Positions 11,401-20,063 of a stretch of 64,000 bases of DNA are shown piece by piece. Under the pieces are notes generated by a model that searched no databases, was not told the origin of the DNA, and saw only the letters and a list, made by a program, of their open reading frames with translations. Within the stretch, counting starts at the first letter, position 1. Each line of letters starts with the position of its first letter. The DNA comes from an uncultured Corynebacterium sp. (GTDB lineage Bacteria; Actinomycetota; Actinomycetes; Mycobacteriales; Mycobacteriaceae), in the NCBI RefSeq assembly GCF_946223165.1, contig NZ_CAMIBP010000003.1, positions 62,001-126,000 of the forward strand, in the 5' to 3' direction. The translations under genes and the position numbers were made by a program.

Positions 11401-11449
11401 TTGTCGTGTCGTGCGGTTGTGTCATTTAGTTGCTTCCCCGAGCCCGCCC

Positions 11450-12148
11450 CTAGAGGGGATCGGACGACAGTTGGCGCCACAGCGCCCGGGCAACGTAGCC
11501 CTTGTCCGCTGCCCACATCCAGCCCAGGACGACGACGGTGACTCCGAGGCCCACGAGCACGTAAACGCGGTCGAGCCCCAGGGTCCCCAGTGCGATGTCG
11601 CGCATGGCAAAGCCCACGAGGAACATGAACATCGGGGTGGCCACTGTGAGTACACCCGGTGCAAAGGACGGACGCCACGCGGAGAACACCAGTCCGAAGG
11701 CCAAACCGAAACGCAACGCCGCGGAGATCATGAGTAGGTTGGCGCGGTCCGGATCTGCGTCTGGCGACAGCGTCTTGCCGTCATCCACCCACGAGATGTA
11801 CGACGACGCGTCGACCACAATGGCCACGGCCCAGGCCACGAACACGAGCGCCAGCACCACGGCGGCGACGCGCAGAACGGCCAGGGTGGACTGACGCGCC
11901 GCCGATGCCGCGCGCCACTCGGGCTCCACGCCGGCAAGGATCATGTCTGCCAAATCCTGCGGCGGCGCCATGCCGTCGCTCGACTCCGCAAGCCCCAGTG
12001 TCCTGCTCAGCGCGGTGGCGTCCTCCTGGAACGCCGCACATTCAGGACAGCCAGCCACGTGGGCGTCAATGACGTCATCGGCCACGTCATAGCGTTCACC
12101 ATCGAGCCGAGCCGAGATCGCCGACTGGACTTCCTCATGGCTCAACAC
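11450..12148 (-). CDS. Membrane protein with N-terminal putative zinc-finger (zf-HC2, anti-sigma-like)
   Basis: 232 aa. The N-terminal 55 residues contain HVAGCPECAAF, an H-x3-C-x2-C zinc-binding anti-sigma motif (about residues 30-40). Four or five hydrophobic helices follow from about residue 90 to the end. This is more membrane-embedded than a classic one-helix anti-sigma factor. No sigma-factor gene is adjacent, so an anti-sigma role is unproven; redox sensing through the Cys pair is another possibility. It overlaps the DoxX gene by 14 bp and is cotranscribed with it. Confidence 0.7.
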   Translation of the reverse strand: MLSHEEVQSAISARLDGERYDVADDVIDAHVAGCPECAAFQEDATALSRTLGLAESSDGMAPPQDLADMILAGVEPEWRAASAARQSTLAVLRVAAVVLALVFVAWAVAIVVDASSYISWVDDGKTLSPDADPDRANLLMISAALRFGLAFGLVFSAWRPSFAPGVLTVATPMFMFLVGFAMRDIALGTLGLDRVYVLVGLGVTVVVLGWMWAADKGYVARALWRQLSSDPL

Positions 12149-12548
12149 GACTCAACACCCCATCCAGGCTGGCGCGTCCCGCGCCGAATACGACAATCAT
12201 CAGCAATGACACTACCAACACGAGCGGATACTCAAACCCGCCGTCCGCGTTGAACAACCCATTGCCCACATGCACAAAGTAGCCGGCGCACGCCGCCAGC
12301 AGAGCTAGGGCACCGGCGACGGCCGTGGTGAGCAGCCCGACGACGAGCAGCGAGCCGCCCACCATCTCGCAAATGGCGCACAGCCACGCCGACGCGGTGG
12401 GCTGCGGCACGCCCCACGCGGCGAATTGATCCGTCGTGGCCTGCATGCCCGTGAAAAACACCTTGTCCACGCCGTGCGCGACGAACACCACGCCCAACAC
12501 GACGCGGAAGATCAGCAAGGCGGCATCGCGAACAGCGGGTCTATCCAT
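12135..12548 (-). CDS. DoxX family membrane protein
   Basis: Small membrane protein of about 137 aa with four helices. FRVVLGVVFVAHGVDKVFF, then helices around EMVGGSLLVVGLLTT, and the C-terminal PLVLVVSLLMIVVFGAGRASLDG are typical of DoxX/DoxD. Mycobacterial DoxX has been linked to thiol-oxidative stress. ATG 12548 is favoured (AGGTAG upstream). A GTG at 12587 would add 13 residues. Divergent from the DNA-repair fusion gene. Confidence 0.82.
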   Translation of the reverse strand: MDRPAVRDAALLIFRVVLGVVFVAHGVDKVFFTGMQATTDQFAAWGVPQPTASAWLCAICEMVGGSLLVVGLLTTAVAGALALLAACAGYFVHVGNGLFNADGGFEYPLVLVVSLLMIVVFGAGRASLDGVLSRVEP

Positions 12549-12643
12549 GGTGATTAGACTACCTGTAGACGCATCGTTCTCAGACACCCACGCTCGGGCC
12601 AGCGCGTCTGGCGCGCCGAACGCTCACGCACCAGGGAGGCTCC

Positions 12644-13786
12644 ATGGACCGCACGTACTTCACCACGGTCGACACCCCGATTGGCCCGCTCACCCTTGTC
12701 GCCAACGACACCGAGCTCGTCCGGGTCATCTTCGAGGACGGCGATCTGCCCGAGGGCACCGTGGGCATCCGCACCCCGCTTCTTGCGGAGGCCGCACGCC
12801 AGCTCGAGGACTATTTCGCGGGCACTCGTACCACGTTCGATCTCCCGCTCGCCCGCCTCAACTCGGGTTTCTTCGGCACCGCCCGGGCCGCGCTCGAACA
12901 CATCCCGTACGGCGAGCAGTGGACCTATGCCCAGCTTGCCGATGCCGCCGGCAACCCCCGCGCCGTGCGCCCCGCCGGCAGCGCGTGCGCCACAAACCCC
13001 TTCCCAGTCATCGTCCCGTGCCACCGGGTGATTCGTTCCGACGGCAATATGGGCGCCTACCTCGGCGGCGAGGTCGCCAAACGCTGGCTGCTGGACTTCG
13101 AGGCACGCAACAGTGGGAACCTTTCGCCCCAGTCCACGGTCCAACGCGGCATGACTGATTGCAACGATTCCACGTCCGTTACTACTAACCAGACTGCCAC
13201 GGGGCTCATCCTGTGCGAGGACGGTCTAGCTCGTCCCGCGTGGGCCGCACGGGACGAACTCATGCGGCATTATTACGACACCGAATGGGGCATGCCTGTC
13301 CGCACCGAGCAGGGCGTCTATGAACGCCTGTGCCTCGAGGTTTTCCAAGCGGGCCTGTCCTGGGCCACGGTCCTGCGTAAGCGGGACAATTTCCGCTCCG
13401 CGTTCGCAGGGTTCGACCCGGATATCGTCGCCGGCTTCGACGACACCAAGGTCGACGAGCTCATGGGTGATGCGGGCATCATCCGCAACCGCCGCAAAAT
13501 CCTGGCCGTCATCACCAATGCCCGCGCCACGGTGGCGCTGCGCCCCGCAGGCGGGCTTGCCCAGCTCGTGTGGTCGTTCAAGCCGGAGTCCACTCCCGAG
13601 CCGCGCTCGCTGGAGGAGATTCCCTCGACGTCGCCGGAGTCCACGGCGCTAGCCGAGGCGCTGAAGAAGGCAGGTTTCAGCTTCGTGGGCCCCACCACCG
13701 TCTTCGCGCTCATGGAGGCCATCGGCATCGTGGATACCCATCTTGTGGGCTCTCACCGCCGCGGCTCGTCTGGGGTCTGGGCCTAG
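12644..13786 (+). CDS. Fused O6-alkylguanine-DNA methyltransferase / 3-methyladenine-DNA glycosylase I (Ogt-Tag)
   Basis: One 380-codon frame, ATG preceded by GGGAGG. Residues 1-155 are a complete Ogt domain with the alkyl-acceptor Cys126 in PCHRV and a normal C-terminal GGEVAKRWLLDFE. Residues about 187-375 are a Tag-type HhH glycosylase: zinc-ligand Cys191, HYYDTEWG with His209, LEVFQAGLSW with the expected catalytic Glu232, IIRNRRKI, and WSF. The last zinc site reads HLVGSH: His366 is present, but the usual Cys is Ser370, followed by His371. A 30-residue polar linker joins the halves and contains Met170, which could start a separate Tag. Both activities repair alkylated bases, so fusion makes functional sense. 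Confidence 0.9.
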   Translation: MDRTYFTTVDTPIGPLTLVANDTELVRVIFEDGDLPEGTVGIRTPLLAEAARQLEDYFAGTRTTFDLPLARLNSGFFGTARAALEHIPYGEQWTYAQLADAAGNPRAVRPAGSACATNPFPVIVPCHRVIRSDGNMGAYLGGEVAKRWLLDFEARNSGNLSPQSTVQRGMTDCNDSTSVTTNQTATGLILCEDGLARPAWAARDELMRHYYDTEWGMPVRTEQGVYERLCLEVFQAGLSWATVLRKRDNFRSAFAGFDPDIVAGFDDTKVDELMGDAGIIRNRRKILAVITNARATVALRPAGGLAQLVWSFKPESTPEPRSLEEIPSTSPESTALAEALKKAGFSFVGPTTVFALMEAIGIVDTHLVGSHRRGSSGVWA

Positions 13787-13790
13787 CGCT

Positions 13791-13824
13791 TAAGCCCAGC
13801 GCCTAGCAGGCTCGGCGGGGCTTA
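13791..13824. terminator. Weak hairpin between converging genes
   Basis: TAAGCCC (13791-13797) and GGGCTTA (13818-13824) can pair around a 20-nt loop in the 54-bp gap between the repair fusion and glpR. There is no T tract. Confidence 0.35.
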
Positions 13825-13840
13825 GCCAACGCAGCGGGCC

Positions 13841-15061
13841 CTAGCCGACGCGGCGAGCGGAGAGATCGTCGCGCAGCTCGCGACGGTTAACCACGAGGTC
13901 GTCCAGCTCGTCGCCGTCGTACACCGGCAGGAAGTCAAAATCGGGGCTCTCGTCGTCCGCTTCGAGCACCACGGCGCCAGGACGGCGCAGATTGCGCGGA
14001 ATGGCCAGCTCCTCATCGTGTGCATTACGCACGCCCAGGCGGGCGCGGCGCAGCTGTGCCACGCGACGGCGATGCAGATCGTGCTCTGCCACGGTCTGAT
14101 TGCGCAGCGCAATGAGGTAGATAATGGTGGCCGCGCCCACGACGGCGGCGACGGTCCAGGTCCACCCGCCGACGACGATTCCGAGGGCGACGGTCGCAAC
14201 AACGGCAACGGCCAGACCGATGAGGGTGCGCTGCCGGCGCTGGTAGCGGGTGGCGCGGGCGTTCTTCTCCGCCACCGGATCCCAACCGCCACGGCCGAGG
14301 CGACGCTGCGCGAAGGCGACTTCTTCCTCGGACAACTCCGAGTCGTCGGACGTGCCAGCGGCACCGGCAGCGCTCGCCGACGCCTGCGCATCCCCCTCGC
14401 CGGCGCTGTCAGCGCCCTCCGTCTCTTCCACGTCGTCCGTCTCGGCTACCGGATCCACCGCGCCCGGGTACAGTACATCGACCGGCGAGGTAAAGGACTC
14501 GTCCCACGGGTAGGACTCCTCCGCGGGCTCAGCCACCGGGCTGGTGAAAACCTCGACGGAATCCGCCACTGCCTCGAGTTCCGCGGCAGGCTCGTCCTCG
14601 AGCAGCAGCTCATCGTCTCCGTCGTAATCCTCTGAGTGCGCGTCATCGCGCACATCGGCGCGCGCGTCGGTGCTGACGTCTGCGCCGTCATCCGCATCGA
14701 CTTCAACCACGAGGTCACCATCGAGAACGGCATCGGTGGCGGCCTCAGCCTGCGCGTTGTCTGCAACGCCGGCAGCGGCGGCATCGGATGCGTCCGCAGC
14801 GGCGTATTCGGCCTCGACCACCTCAAAGTCGTCCGCATCGTATGCGGCCGCGTCGTCGTAGGCGGAGCGGTGGACATCGGCCGGCGCCAGGCGCGGGCGC
14901 TTAGCGCCCTGGATGGTGCCGGAATCTCCGTTGAACAGGACGCGGGTGTCGTCGAAGCCCTCGCCCGTGTGCTTGACCGGGCGCTGCGAGCGCAGCAGCC
15001 ACGGGGCGAGGACGAAGAGCCACACCACGATGATGATGACGATGAGGGCACCAGTGGGCAC
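13841..15061 (-). CDS. glpR: Gephyrin-like protein receptor GlpR (single-pass membrane protein)
   Basis: The GTG start at 15061 has an excellent AGGAAGG 9 nt upstream, giving 406 aa. An N-terminal helix (about residues 2-22, ALIVIIIVVWLFVLAPWLL) is followed by RSQRPVKHTGEGFDDTRVLF. A long acidic disordered region (about 65-285) comes next, then two helices (about 310-350) and a C-terminal segment ending RRELRDDLSARR. The arrangement and the neighbour glp match the corynebacterial GLPR that recruits Glp to the divisome and interacts with polar growth factors. Conservation is visible only at the ends; the acidic linker is low complexity. Confidence 0.8.
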   Translation of the reverse strand: MPTGALIVIIIVVWLFVLAPWLLRSQRPVKHTGEGFDDTRVLFNGDSGTIQGAKRPRLAPADVHRSAYDDAAAYDADDFEVVEAEYAAADASDAAAAGVADNAQAEAATDAVLDGDLVVEVDADDGADVSTDARADVRDDAHSEDYDGDDELLLEDEPAAELEAVADSVEVFTSPVAEPAEESYPWDESFTSPVDVLYPGAVDPVAETDDVEETEGADSAGEGDAQASASAAGAAGTSDDSELSEEEVAFAQRRLGRGGWDPVAEKNARATRYQRRQRTLIGLAVAVVATVALGIVVGGWTWTVAAVVGAATIIYLIALRNQTVAEHDLHRRRVAQLRRARLGVRNAHDEELAIPRNLRRPGAVVLEADDESPDFDFLPVYDGDELDDLVVNRRELRDDLSARRVG

Positions 15062-15261
15062 GATTGCACACCTTCCTGCCGCGTACGGCGTTGCCGGATA
15101 CGTTTCCGCGTTGAACGGATGGGCGAAGCCATCGTACTTAGGCCACAGTGGCTCTTCCACGATGGCTCTTCCACGATGGGCTGTGCGCCACAGTCTATCG
15201 GCGCATACAACACGGACTCGCCGCCACGCCGACGACACGCCGAAGTCGTGACGGCTGTGAC

Positions 15262-15972
15262 TTATGTGGTGGCGCCGCTCGCCCCGCCTGCGCGGAGCCT
15301 GCCGCTCGCAACCAGCCGCGCGACCGCGGAACTCGCGAAATCATCGGCATTGAGTGCCACAAAATGATGATCCCGCCACTGACCATCGATGTGCAGGTTG
15401 CGGCGCAGGTAGCCCTCCTCGCGGAAACCGCAATGGAGTAACACGCGGCCCGAGGCGGGATTGTCCGGCAGGTAGGTAGCCGTCACGCGGTGCATGCCCA
15501 CGCGCGAGAATGCATGATCCACACCCAGGGCGCAGGCAGCCGTTGCCACGCCCGCACCGTGATACTGCGAAAAGACCCAATAACCAATCCAGCACTCGCG
15601 GATGGCGCCGTGCTGAATATTGCCCAGCGTCACTTGCCCAGCGAAATTCCCGTCGACCTCGATGGCGAGCGGAACCACCACGCCGTCCCGCGCGCTGGCA
15701 CGCAGAAACCCGAAGTGATTCGACCATGCCGCTTTCGAGTGCGCGGCCTCCCAGCCCGCCGGCGCAGTGGGCTCCACCGGCCGCAGGTAGGGCTCATCAA
15801 GGAGCCGCATCTGCCGCCAGTCCTCGGCATCGGTGCGCGACATGGGACGCAGGCGCACCCGCTGGCCCGTCGAGGCGAGCGTGACGGCCACGGTCGCCTC
15901 GGGCCATCCGGGGTGCACACCATCGCGCGGGCCCGTAGCGGGCTTATCGCGTCGGCCAAACAAATGGAGCAT
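15262..15972 (-). CDS. rimJ: GNAT N-acetyltransferase, RimJ/RimL type
   Basis: 236 aa. RVRLRPMSRTDAEDWRQMR starts the GNAT fold. The acetyl-CoA loop is QYHGAGVATAACALGVDHAF (about residues 136-155), and RVTATYLPDNPASGRVLLHCGFREEGYLRR is the RimJ signature. Such enzymes acetylate N-terminal residues of proteins, classically ribosomal S5. It starts directly after the glp stop codon (no gap), so it is translationally coupled, in the galU-glp-rimJ-glpR order shared with M. tuberculosis Rv0993-Rv0996. Confidence 0.88.
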   Translation of the reverse strand: MLHLFGRRDKPATGPRDGVHPGWPEATVAVTLASTGQRVRLRPMSRTDAEDWRQMRLLDEPYLRPVEPTAPAGWEAAHSKAAWSNHFGFLRASARDGVVVPLAIEVDGNFAGQVTLGNIQHGAIRECWIGYWVFSQYHGAGVATAACALGVDHAFSRVGMHRVTATYLPDNPASGRVLLHCGFREEGYLRRNLHIDGQWRDHHFVALNADDFASSAVARLVASGRLRAGGASGATT

Positions 15973-17340
15973 CTACGCCTTCTGGGCCAGGTACAACACG
16001 TCCACGACGTCGCCCGGCCGGATATCCGTCGCATCCTCGGGAATGCGGATAAGGGCGTTGGCCTCGGACAGGCCCGCCAACAGGTGGGCGGGCGCTCCCG
16101 TGGCGCCGCCCATGCCCTCGACGAGGTAATCGGAGGTCTGCGCGTCGCGCATGAGGCGGGCGCGAATGTAGCCGCGGCGCCCCGGGCGGGACTCGATGTG
16201 GTTGAGAGCGCGGGCGCGGACGACGCGACGCGCGCCGGAACGCTTGCCCAGGCCCAGACGAATGAGCGGGCGGATGAAGACCTCGAAGATCACCAGCGAT
16301 GACACCGGGTTCGAGGGCAGCAGGAAGGTCGGAACGCGGGCCTCCCCCAACAGTCCGAAGCCCTGGACGGAACCAGGGTGCATGGCCACGCGGGTGGTAT
16401 CAATGTCCCCCAGCTGTTCGAGGACCTCGCGGATCTCGCGGGAGCCCTCACCGCCCACGGCGCCCGAGATCACGAGGATCTCGCTGCGACTGAGGTGAGT
16501 TTCCACGATCTCGCGGATACGCCGCGGTTCACCCTCGGCAATGCCAACGCGCTGCACATCGGCGCCGGCTTCCTTCGCCGCGGCGGCCAGGGAATAGGAA
16601 TTCACATCGAACACCTGGCCCAGCCCGGGCTCGCGGTCGATGTCAATGAGCTCCTTGCCGTACGACAGCACCGTCACCCGCGGGCGCGGGTACGCGAGGA
16701 CCTTGGAGCGTCCGACGGCGGCCAACAGGCCGATATGCGCCGGGGTGAGGATGGCTCCTGCGCCCACAGCCACATCGCCCGGCTGAATGTCATCGCCAAC
16801 GCTGCGGACGAAGTCGCCGGAGCGCACGGGACGGTGCGCCGTCACGCGCTTGCGGCCGCGGTCGGTCCACTCGAGCGGGAGGACGGCATCGGCCAGCGTC
16901 GGCAGCGGCGCGCCGGTATACACACGCACTGCCTGTTTAGGTTGCAGGCGCAGCGGCTGGCGAGAGCCCGCAGGTACCTCGCCCACGACGGGGAGGGAGC
17001 GCTCCGCGCCCTCGGCGGGTGCAGATGTTGCAGTAGCCCCAGATGCCCCAGACTGCACGGCATCGCCCGTGCCTTCGTCGGCGCTACCCGCGGCGGCAAC
17101 GTCAGCAGTCCCCGCCTCAACGGTGACGCGACGGGCGCTCAGCCCCTTCTCGCCCCCGATATCCACGGCGCGCACGGCGTAGCCGTCAATGGCGGCCTGC
17201 GGGAATCCGGGCAGCGGCTGGTTGGCCTGCACCTCTTCAGCGCTCATGAGTCCCAGCGCGTTGGCGATCGCAATACGGACTGGCTCCGGGGTGACGGCCG
17301 CCTGAGTAATGAGATCTAACTGTTCCTCAACAGAGCGCAT
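15973..17340 (-). CDS. glp: Gephyrin-like molybdotransferase Glp (MoeA-type)
   Basis: 455-aa MoeA/gephyrin E-domain homologue, a family that inserts molybdate into molybdopterin. Visible parts are the N-terminal LPGFPQAAIDGYAVRA (MoeA domain I), YTGAPLPTLADAVLPLEW, the MPT-binding region VLSYGKEL...VFDVNSY with ISGAVGGEGSREIREVL (about 270-325), and LLPSNPVSSLVIFEVFIRPL. A roughly 50-residue Ala/Gly/Thr insertion after residue 75 is low complexity. In C. glutamicum this paralogue has been reported to act in cell division with the receptor GlpR, whose gene is two positions away here. Confidence 0.88.
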   Translation of the reverse strand: MRSVEEQLDLITQAAVTPEPVRIAIANALGLMSAEEVQANQPLPGFPQAAIDGYAVRAVDIGGEKGLSARRVTVEAGTADVAAAGSADEGTGDAVQSGASGATATSAPAEGAERSLPVVGEVPAGSRQPLRLQPKQAVRVYTGAPLPTLADAVLPLEWTDRGRKRVTAHRPVRSGDFVRSVGDDIQPGDVAVGAGAILTPAHIGLLAAVGRSKVLAYPRPRVTVLSYGKELIDIDREPGLGQVFDVNSYSLAAAAKEAGADVQRVGIAEGEPRRIREIVETHLSRSEILVISGAVGGEGSREIREVLEQLGDIDTTRVAMHPGSVQGFGLLGEARVPTFLLPSNPVSSLVIFEVFIRPLIRLGLGKRSGARRVVRARALNHIESRPGRRGYIRARLMRDAQTSDYLVEGMGGATGAPAHLLAGLSEANALIRIPEDATDIRPGDVVDVLYLAQKA

Positions 17341-17408
17341 GGGTCTCCTCTCCTCGACTTCCTCGGGGCGCTGCCTCGTGGTGGGCGGGGCCGGCGCCGG
17401 GGCGCGGG

Positions 17409-18329
17409 CTAGCCGCGTTCCTGCTCGTACTCGGCAATGATCTGCTTGAGCTGCTTGTACAAGGCCGGGCCGTACTTCTCATCATGCAGGCCAAAGTCAA
17501 CACATGCAGGAATATACCCGCCCGGGTTGCCCAGATCGTGGCGTTTGCCTCGATGGATGACAACGTGGACCGGGTGTCCCTCCTGGATGAGCAGCTCGAT
17601 GGCGTCGGTGAGCTGCAGCTCTCCGCCCTTTCCCGGGGTGATGCGGCGCAGCGCGTCGAAGATGGCGCGGTCAAGCAGGTAGCGGCCGGTGGCTACCAGG
17701 TTGGACGGTGCGTCCTCCGGCTCCGGCTTTTCGACCATGCCGACGACCTTCTTAACTCGCTCGTCATCCGTGTCAACGACGTCGAAAACGCCGTAATTAA
17801 AGGTCTGCTCGCGGGGAACCTCGACGGCGAGCAGCACGGAGCCGCCCTTCTCCGAGCGCACGCGGGCCATCTCCTCCACTGCCGTGTTCGGAAGAACGAT
17901 ATCGTCCGGAAGCATAACCGCAAAGAATTCCTCGTCGTCGCTCAGCACGGACTCGGCAAGGCCAACGGCGTGGCCCAGGCCAAGAGGGTGCTCCTGCGGG
18001 ACGGAGATAGGGTGGATGAGCTGCGCGGCGCGCTCTACCTTTTCCGCCTGGGAGTCCTTACCGCGGGCGCGCAGCGTGGCGGCCAGCTCCGGAAAATCCT
18101 CGAAGTGGCGCATGACCTCTTGCTTATTGGGGGAGGTAATAATCGCCAGCTTCTCGGCGCCGACGGAAGCAGCTTCCTCGGCGATAAGCTCGATACCCGG
18201 GGTATCAACAACAGGAAGTAGTTCTTTGGGCACCGTTTTCGTGGCGGGGAGGAACCGAGTTCCCATGCCAGCGGCCGGGACGACAACAGTCTTCATGCCC
18301 AGCGGAGCCTCGTCGCGTTCAATAGCCAT
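17409..18329 (-). CDS. galU: UTP--glucose-1-phosphate uridylyltransferase
   Basis: 306 aa. Makes UDP-glucose for trehalose, arabinogalactan precursors and glycolipids. The N-terminal nucleotide-binding signature VPAAGMGTRFLPATKTVPKELLP is intact. VDTPGIELIAEEA, the central LPDDIV and GVFDVVD...KVVGMVEKPEPEDAPSNL are typical of bacterial GalU. First gene of the galU-glp-rimJ-glpR run on this strand. Divergent from the folate gene at 18386. Confidence 0.96.
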   Translation of the reverse strand: MAIERDEAPLGMKTVVVPAAGMGTRFLPATKTVPKELLPVVDTPGIELIAEEAASVGAEKLAIITSPNKQEVMRHFEDFPELAATLRARGKDSQAEKVERAAQLIHPISVPQEHPLGLGHAVGLAESVLSDDEEFFAVMLPDDIVLPNTAVEEMARVRSEKGGSVLLAVEVPREQTFNYGVFDVVDTDDERVKKVVGMVEKPEPEDAPSNLVATGRYLLDRAIFDALRRITPGKGGELQLTDAIELLIQEGHPVHVVIHRGKRHDLGNPGGYIPACVDFGLHDEKYGPALYKQLKQIIAEYEQERG

Positions 18330-18385
18330 AAGGGCCAGCCTACCTTCTAGCCCTTCAGTCCTTGGTAACTACTACTGTGGTTTCT

Positions 18386-19009
18386 GTGACTAACCACCGG
18401 ACTCACCGCCGCCAGACGAACGAGCTACCACATCTCTCCAAGCCGCAACTGCGGGCCCAACTCACTGCCGCACGCGCGGCGCTGAGCCCCGCGGAACGCA
18501 GCGCGGCCCACGACACCCTCACCCAGCACGCGGTCGTGCTCGCCGACGGCCTGCGCGTGGCGGCCTACGCTCCTTTCGGCTCCGAGCCCGGCGGCCCCGG
18601 CTTCGTTGCCACGCTTGCCGATGCCGCCAGCGAACTGTGGCTGCCCATCTCCGGCCCCCAGGGCCAGCTGGAGTGGGCGCAGTACACCGGCCCCGACGCC
18701 GTCGCGCCCGGCGCGCTGGGCATCATCGAACCGGCAGGGCCCCGCCGGGATTCCGGGCTCTTAAGCGAGCTCGACCTCATCCTGGTCCCGGCGCTAGGCG
18801 TCAACAGTGAGGGGTACCGCCTCGGCAAGGGCGCGGGCTACTACGACCGGGCTCTTGCCGGCGTCACCACTCGCACCATCGTCGTCCTCTACGACAATGA
18901 AGTCCACGAGGACATCCCCGCCGAACCACACGATGTTCCCGTCACCGCCATGCTCACCCCGTCGGGAGTGCAACCTTTTCCATTGGGAGACGGTCTAAAG
19001 AAGGCATGA
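18386..19009 (+). CDS. 5-formyltetrahydrofolate cyclo-ligase
   Basis: ATP-dependent enzyme converting 5-formyl-THF to 5,10-methenyl-THF; about 207 aa from GTG 18386, with a TTG at 18362 as a longer alternative. KPQLRAQLTAARAALS at the N-terminus binds ATP. ELDLILVPALGVNSEGYRLGKGAGYYDRAL (about residues 133-160) is the diagnostic C-terminal motif. The stop overlaps the ATG of the next gene (ATGA), implying coupling with the SAF protein and mscL, an order seen in other corynebacteria. Confidence 0.92.
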   Translation: MTNHRTHRRQTNELPHLSKPQLRAQLTAARAALSPAERSAAHDTLTQHAVVLADGLRVAAYAPFGSEPGGPGFVATLADAASELWLPISGPQGQLEWAQYTGPDAVAPGALGIIEPAGPRRDSGLLSELDLILVPALGVNSEGYRLGKGAGYYDRALAGVTTRTIVVLYDNEVHEDIPAEPHDVPVTAMLTPSGVQPFPLGDGLKKA

Positions 19010-19896
19010 CGCCTTCGAGGATCTCTCGCCCACTCCGTTTACCCGCCGCTGCCCGCCGCCCAGCTGCCACTACTCCGCGCCGCTCGCAGGGCCCGTTCGC
19101 CGCACTCCTGCGGCCGGGGCGCGCCCGCACCGTCGCGGTCCGTCGACTGCTCGCAGTCGGCCTGGTCATCGCAGCGCTGTGCAACGCGGCAGTATCGCTG
19201 CGTGCCCAGCCCGAGGTCGCCGTCTTCGCCGCCGATGTCGTCCCCGGGCAAATCCTTTCCGCCAGCGACATCACGGTCGCCCGCCTGCCCGCGGACTCCA
19301 TTCCCGCGTCCGCGTTGGATAGCGTCCCAGAGGGTTCCGTCGTCGTCGCTGCGGCGGGCGCCGGTGAGGTTGTGACGAGCACGCGCCTCCTGGGCCCCGA
19401 ACTCACAGCCTCGTTTGGCTTTTCCCAGGGCGTCGATGGCGATCCCGGGCCAATAGTGAGTGATTCCACAGAAGAAAACTTTGGGACCACATGGCACATG
19501 GTGCCCCTCCCCTTAGCGGAACCCGATGTCATTACGCTGCTCCATCATGGCGACGAGGTGAGCATCATTACTGCGGCGGACAGTGCCCGCACTGGGGGTG
19601 GCGATCCTGGCAGCGATGCGGGCCCTTCATCCGAACGCGACTCGGGTGACGACGTGACAGCCGAATCGGCCGGTGAACTCGTCGCCGCAGGTGGAAGGGT
19701 CATTAGTACCGCGCTCCCCCAGGGTGAAAGTAGAGCCGGCAGGCCCGGCACCATCCTCGTGGGACTACCCGCAGCGGAAGCACAAAAAGTTGCAGCCCTT
19801 TCGCTGACGCGTCCACTAACCGTCGTCCTGACGGGCCCCCGCGCCGCCCCACACCACCCCCGAAACTCCACTCAAGCTCCCATCAAGAACGAATAA
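19006..19896 (+). CDS. SAF-domain membrane protein (CpaB/RcpC-like)
   Basis: 296 aa. A basic N-terminus with many Pro and Arg is followed by one helix (about residues 45-65, RRLLAVGLVIAALCNAAVSL). Then comes a SAF domain, DVVPGQILSASDITVARLPADSIP to GEVVTSTRLLG (about 75-130), as in Flp-pilus CpaB and flagellar FlgA proteins. The C-terminal half is Gly/Ser/Asp-rich. No pilus genes are nearby, so a pilus role is not supported; association with mscL is conserved in the genus. Confidence 0.78.
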   Translation: MTPSRISRPLRLPAAARRPAATTPRRSQGPFAALLRPGRARTVAVRRLLAVGLVIAALCNAAVSLRAQPEVAVFAADVVPGQILSASDITVARLPADSIPASALDSVPEGSVVVAAAGAGEVVTSTRLLGPELTASFGFSQGVDGDPGPIVSDSTEENFGTTWHMVPLPLAEPDVITLLHHGDEVSIITAADSARTGGGDPGSDAGPSSERDSGDDVTAESAGELVAAGGRVISTALPQGESRAGRPGTILVGLPAAEAQKVAALSLTRPLTVVLTGPRAAPHHPRNSTQAPIKNE

Positions 19897-20063
19897 ACTG
19901 CCGATCACGAAATGCTATCGGCGCTCGCCCAGATGCGACACACGGGATCACTGGTGTGGCAAGAATCCACGCAAGAAACTAAAGTCTCGTTTCAGTTATT
20001 GACGTTATTCCCCGGTCCAATGCTCGCATCAGGTTCCGGGAGTTTTATGAAAGGACCCCCCAC

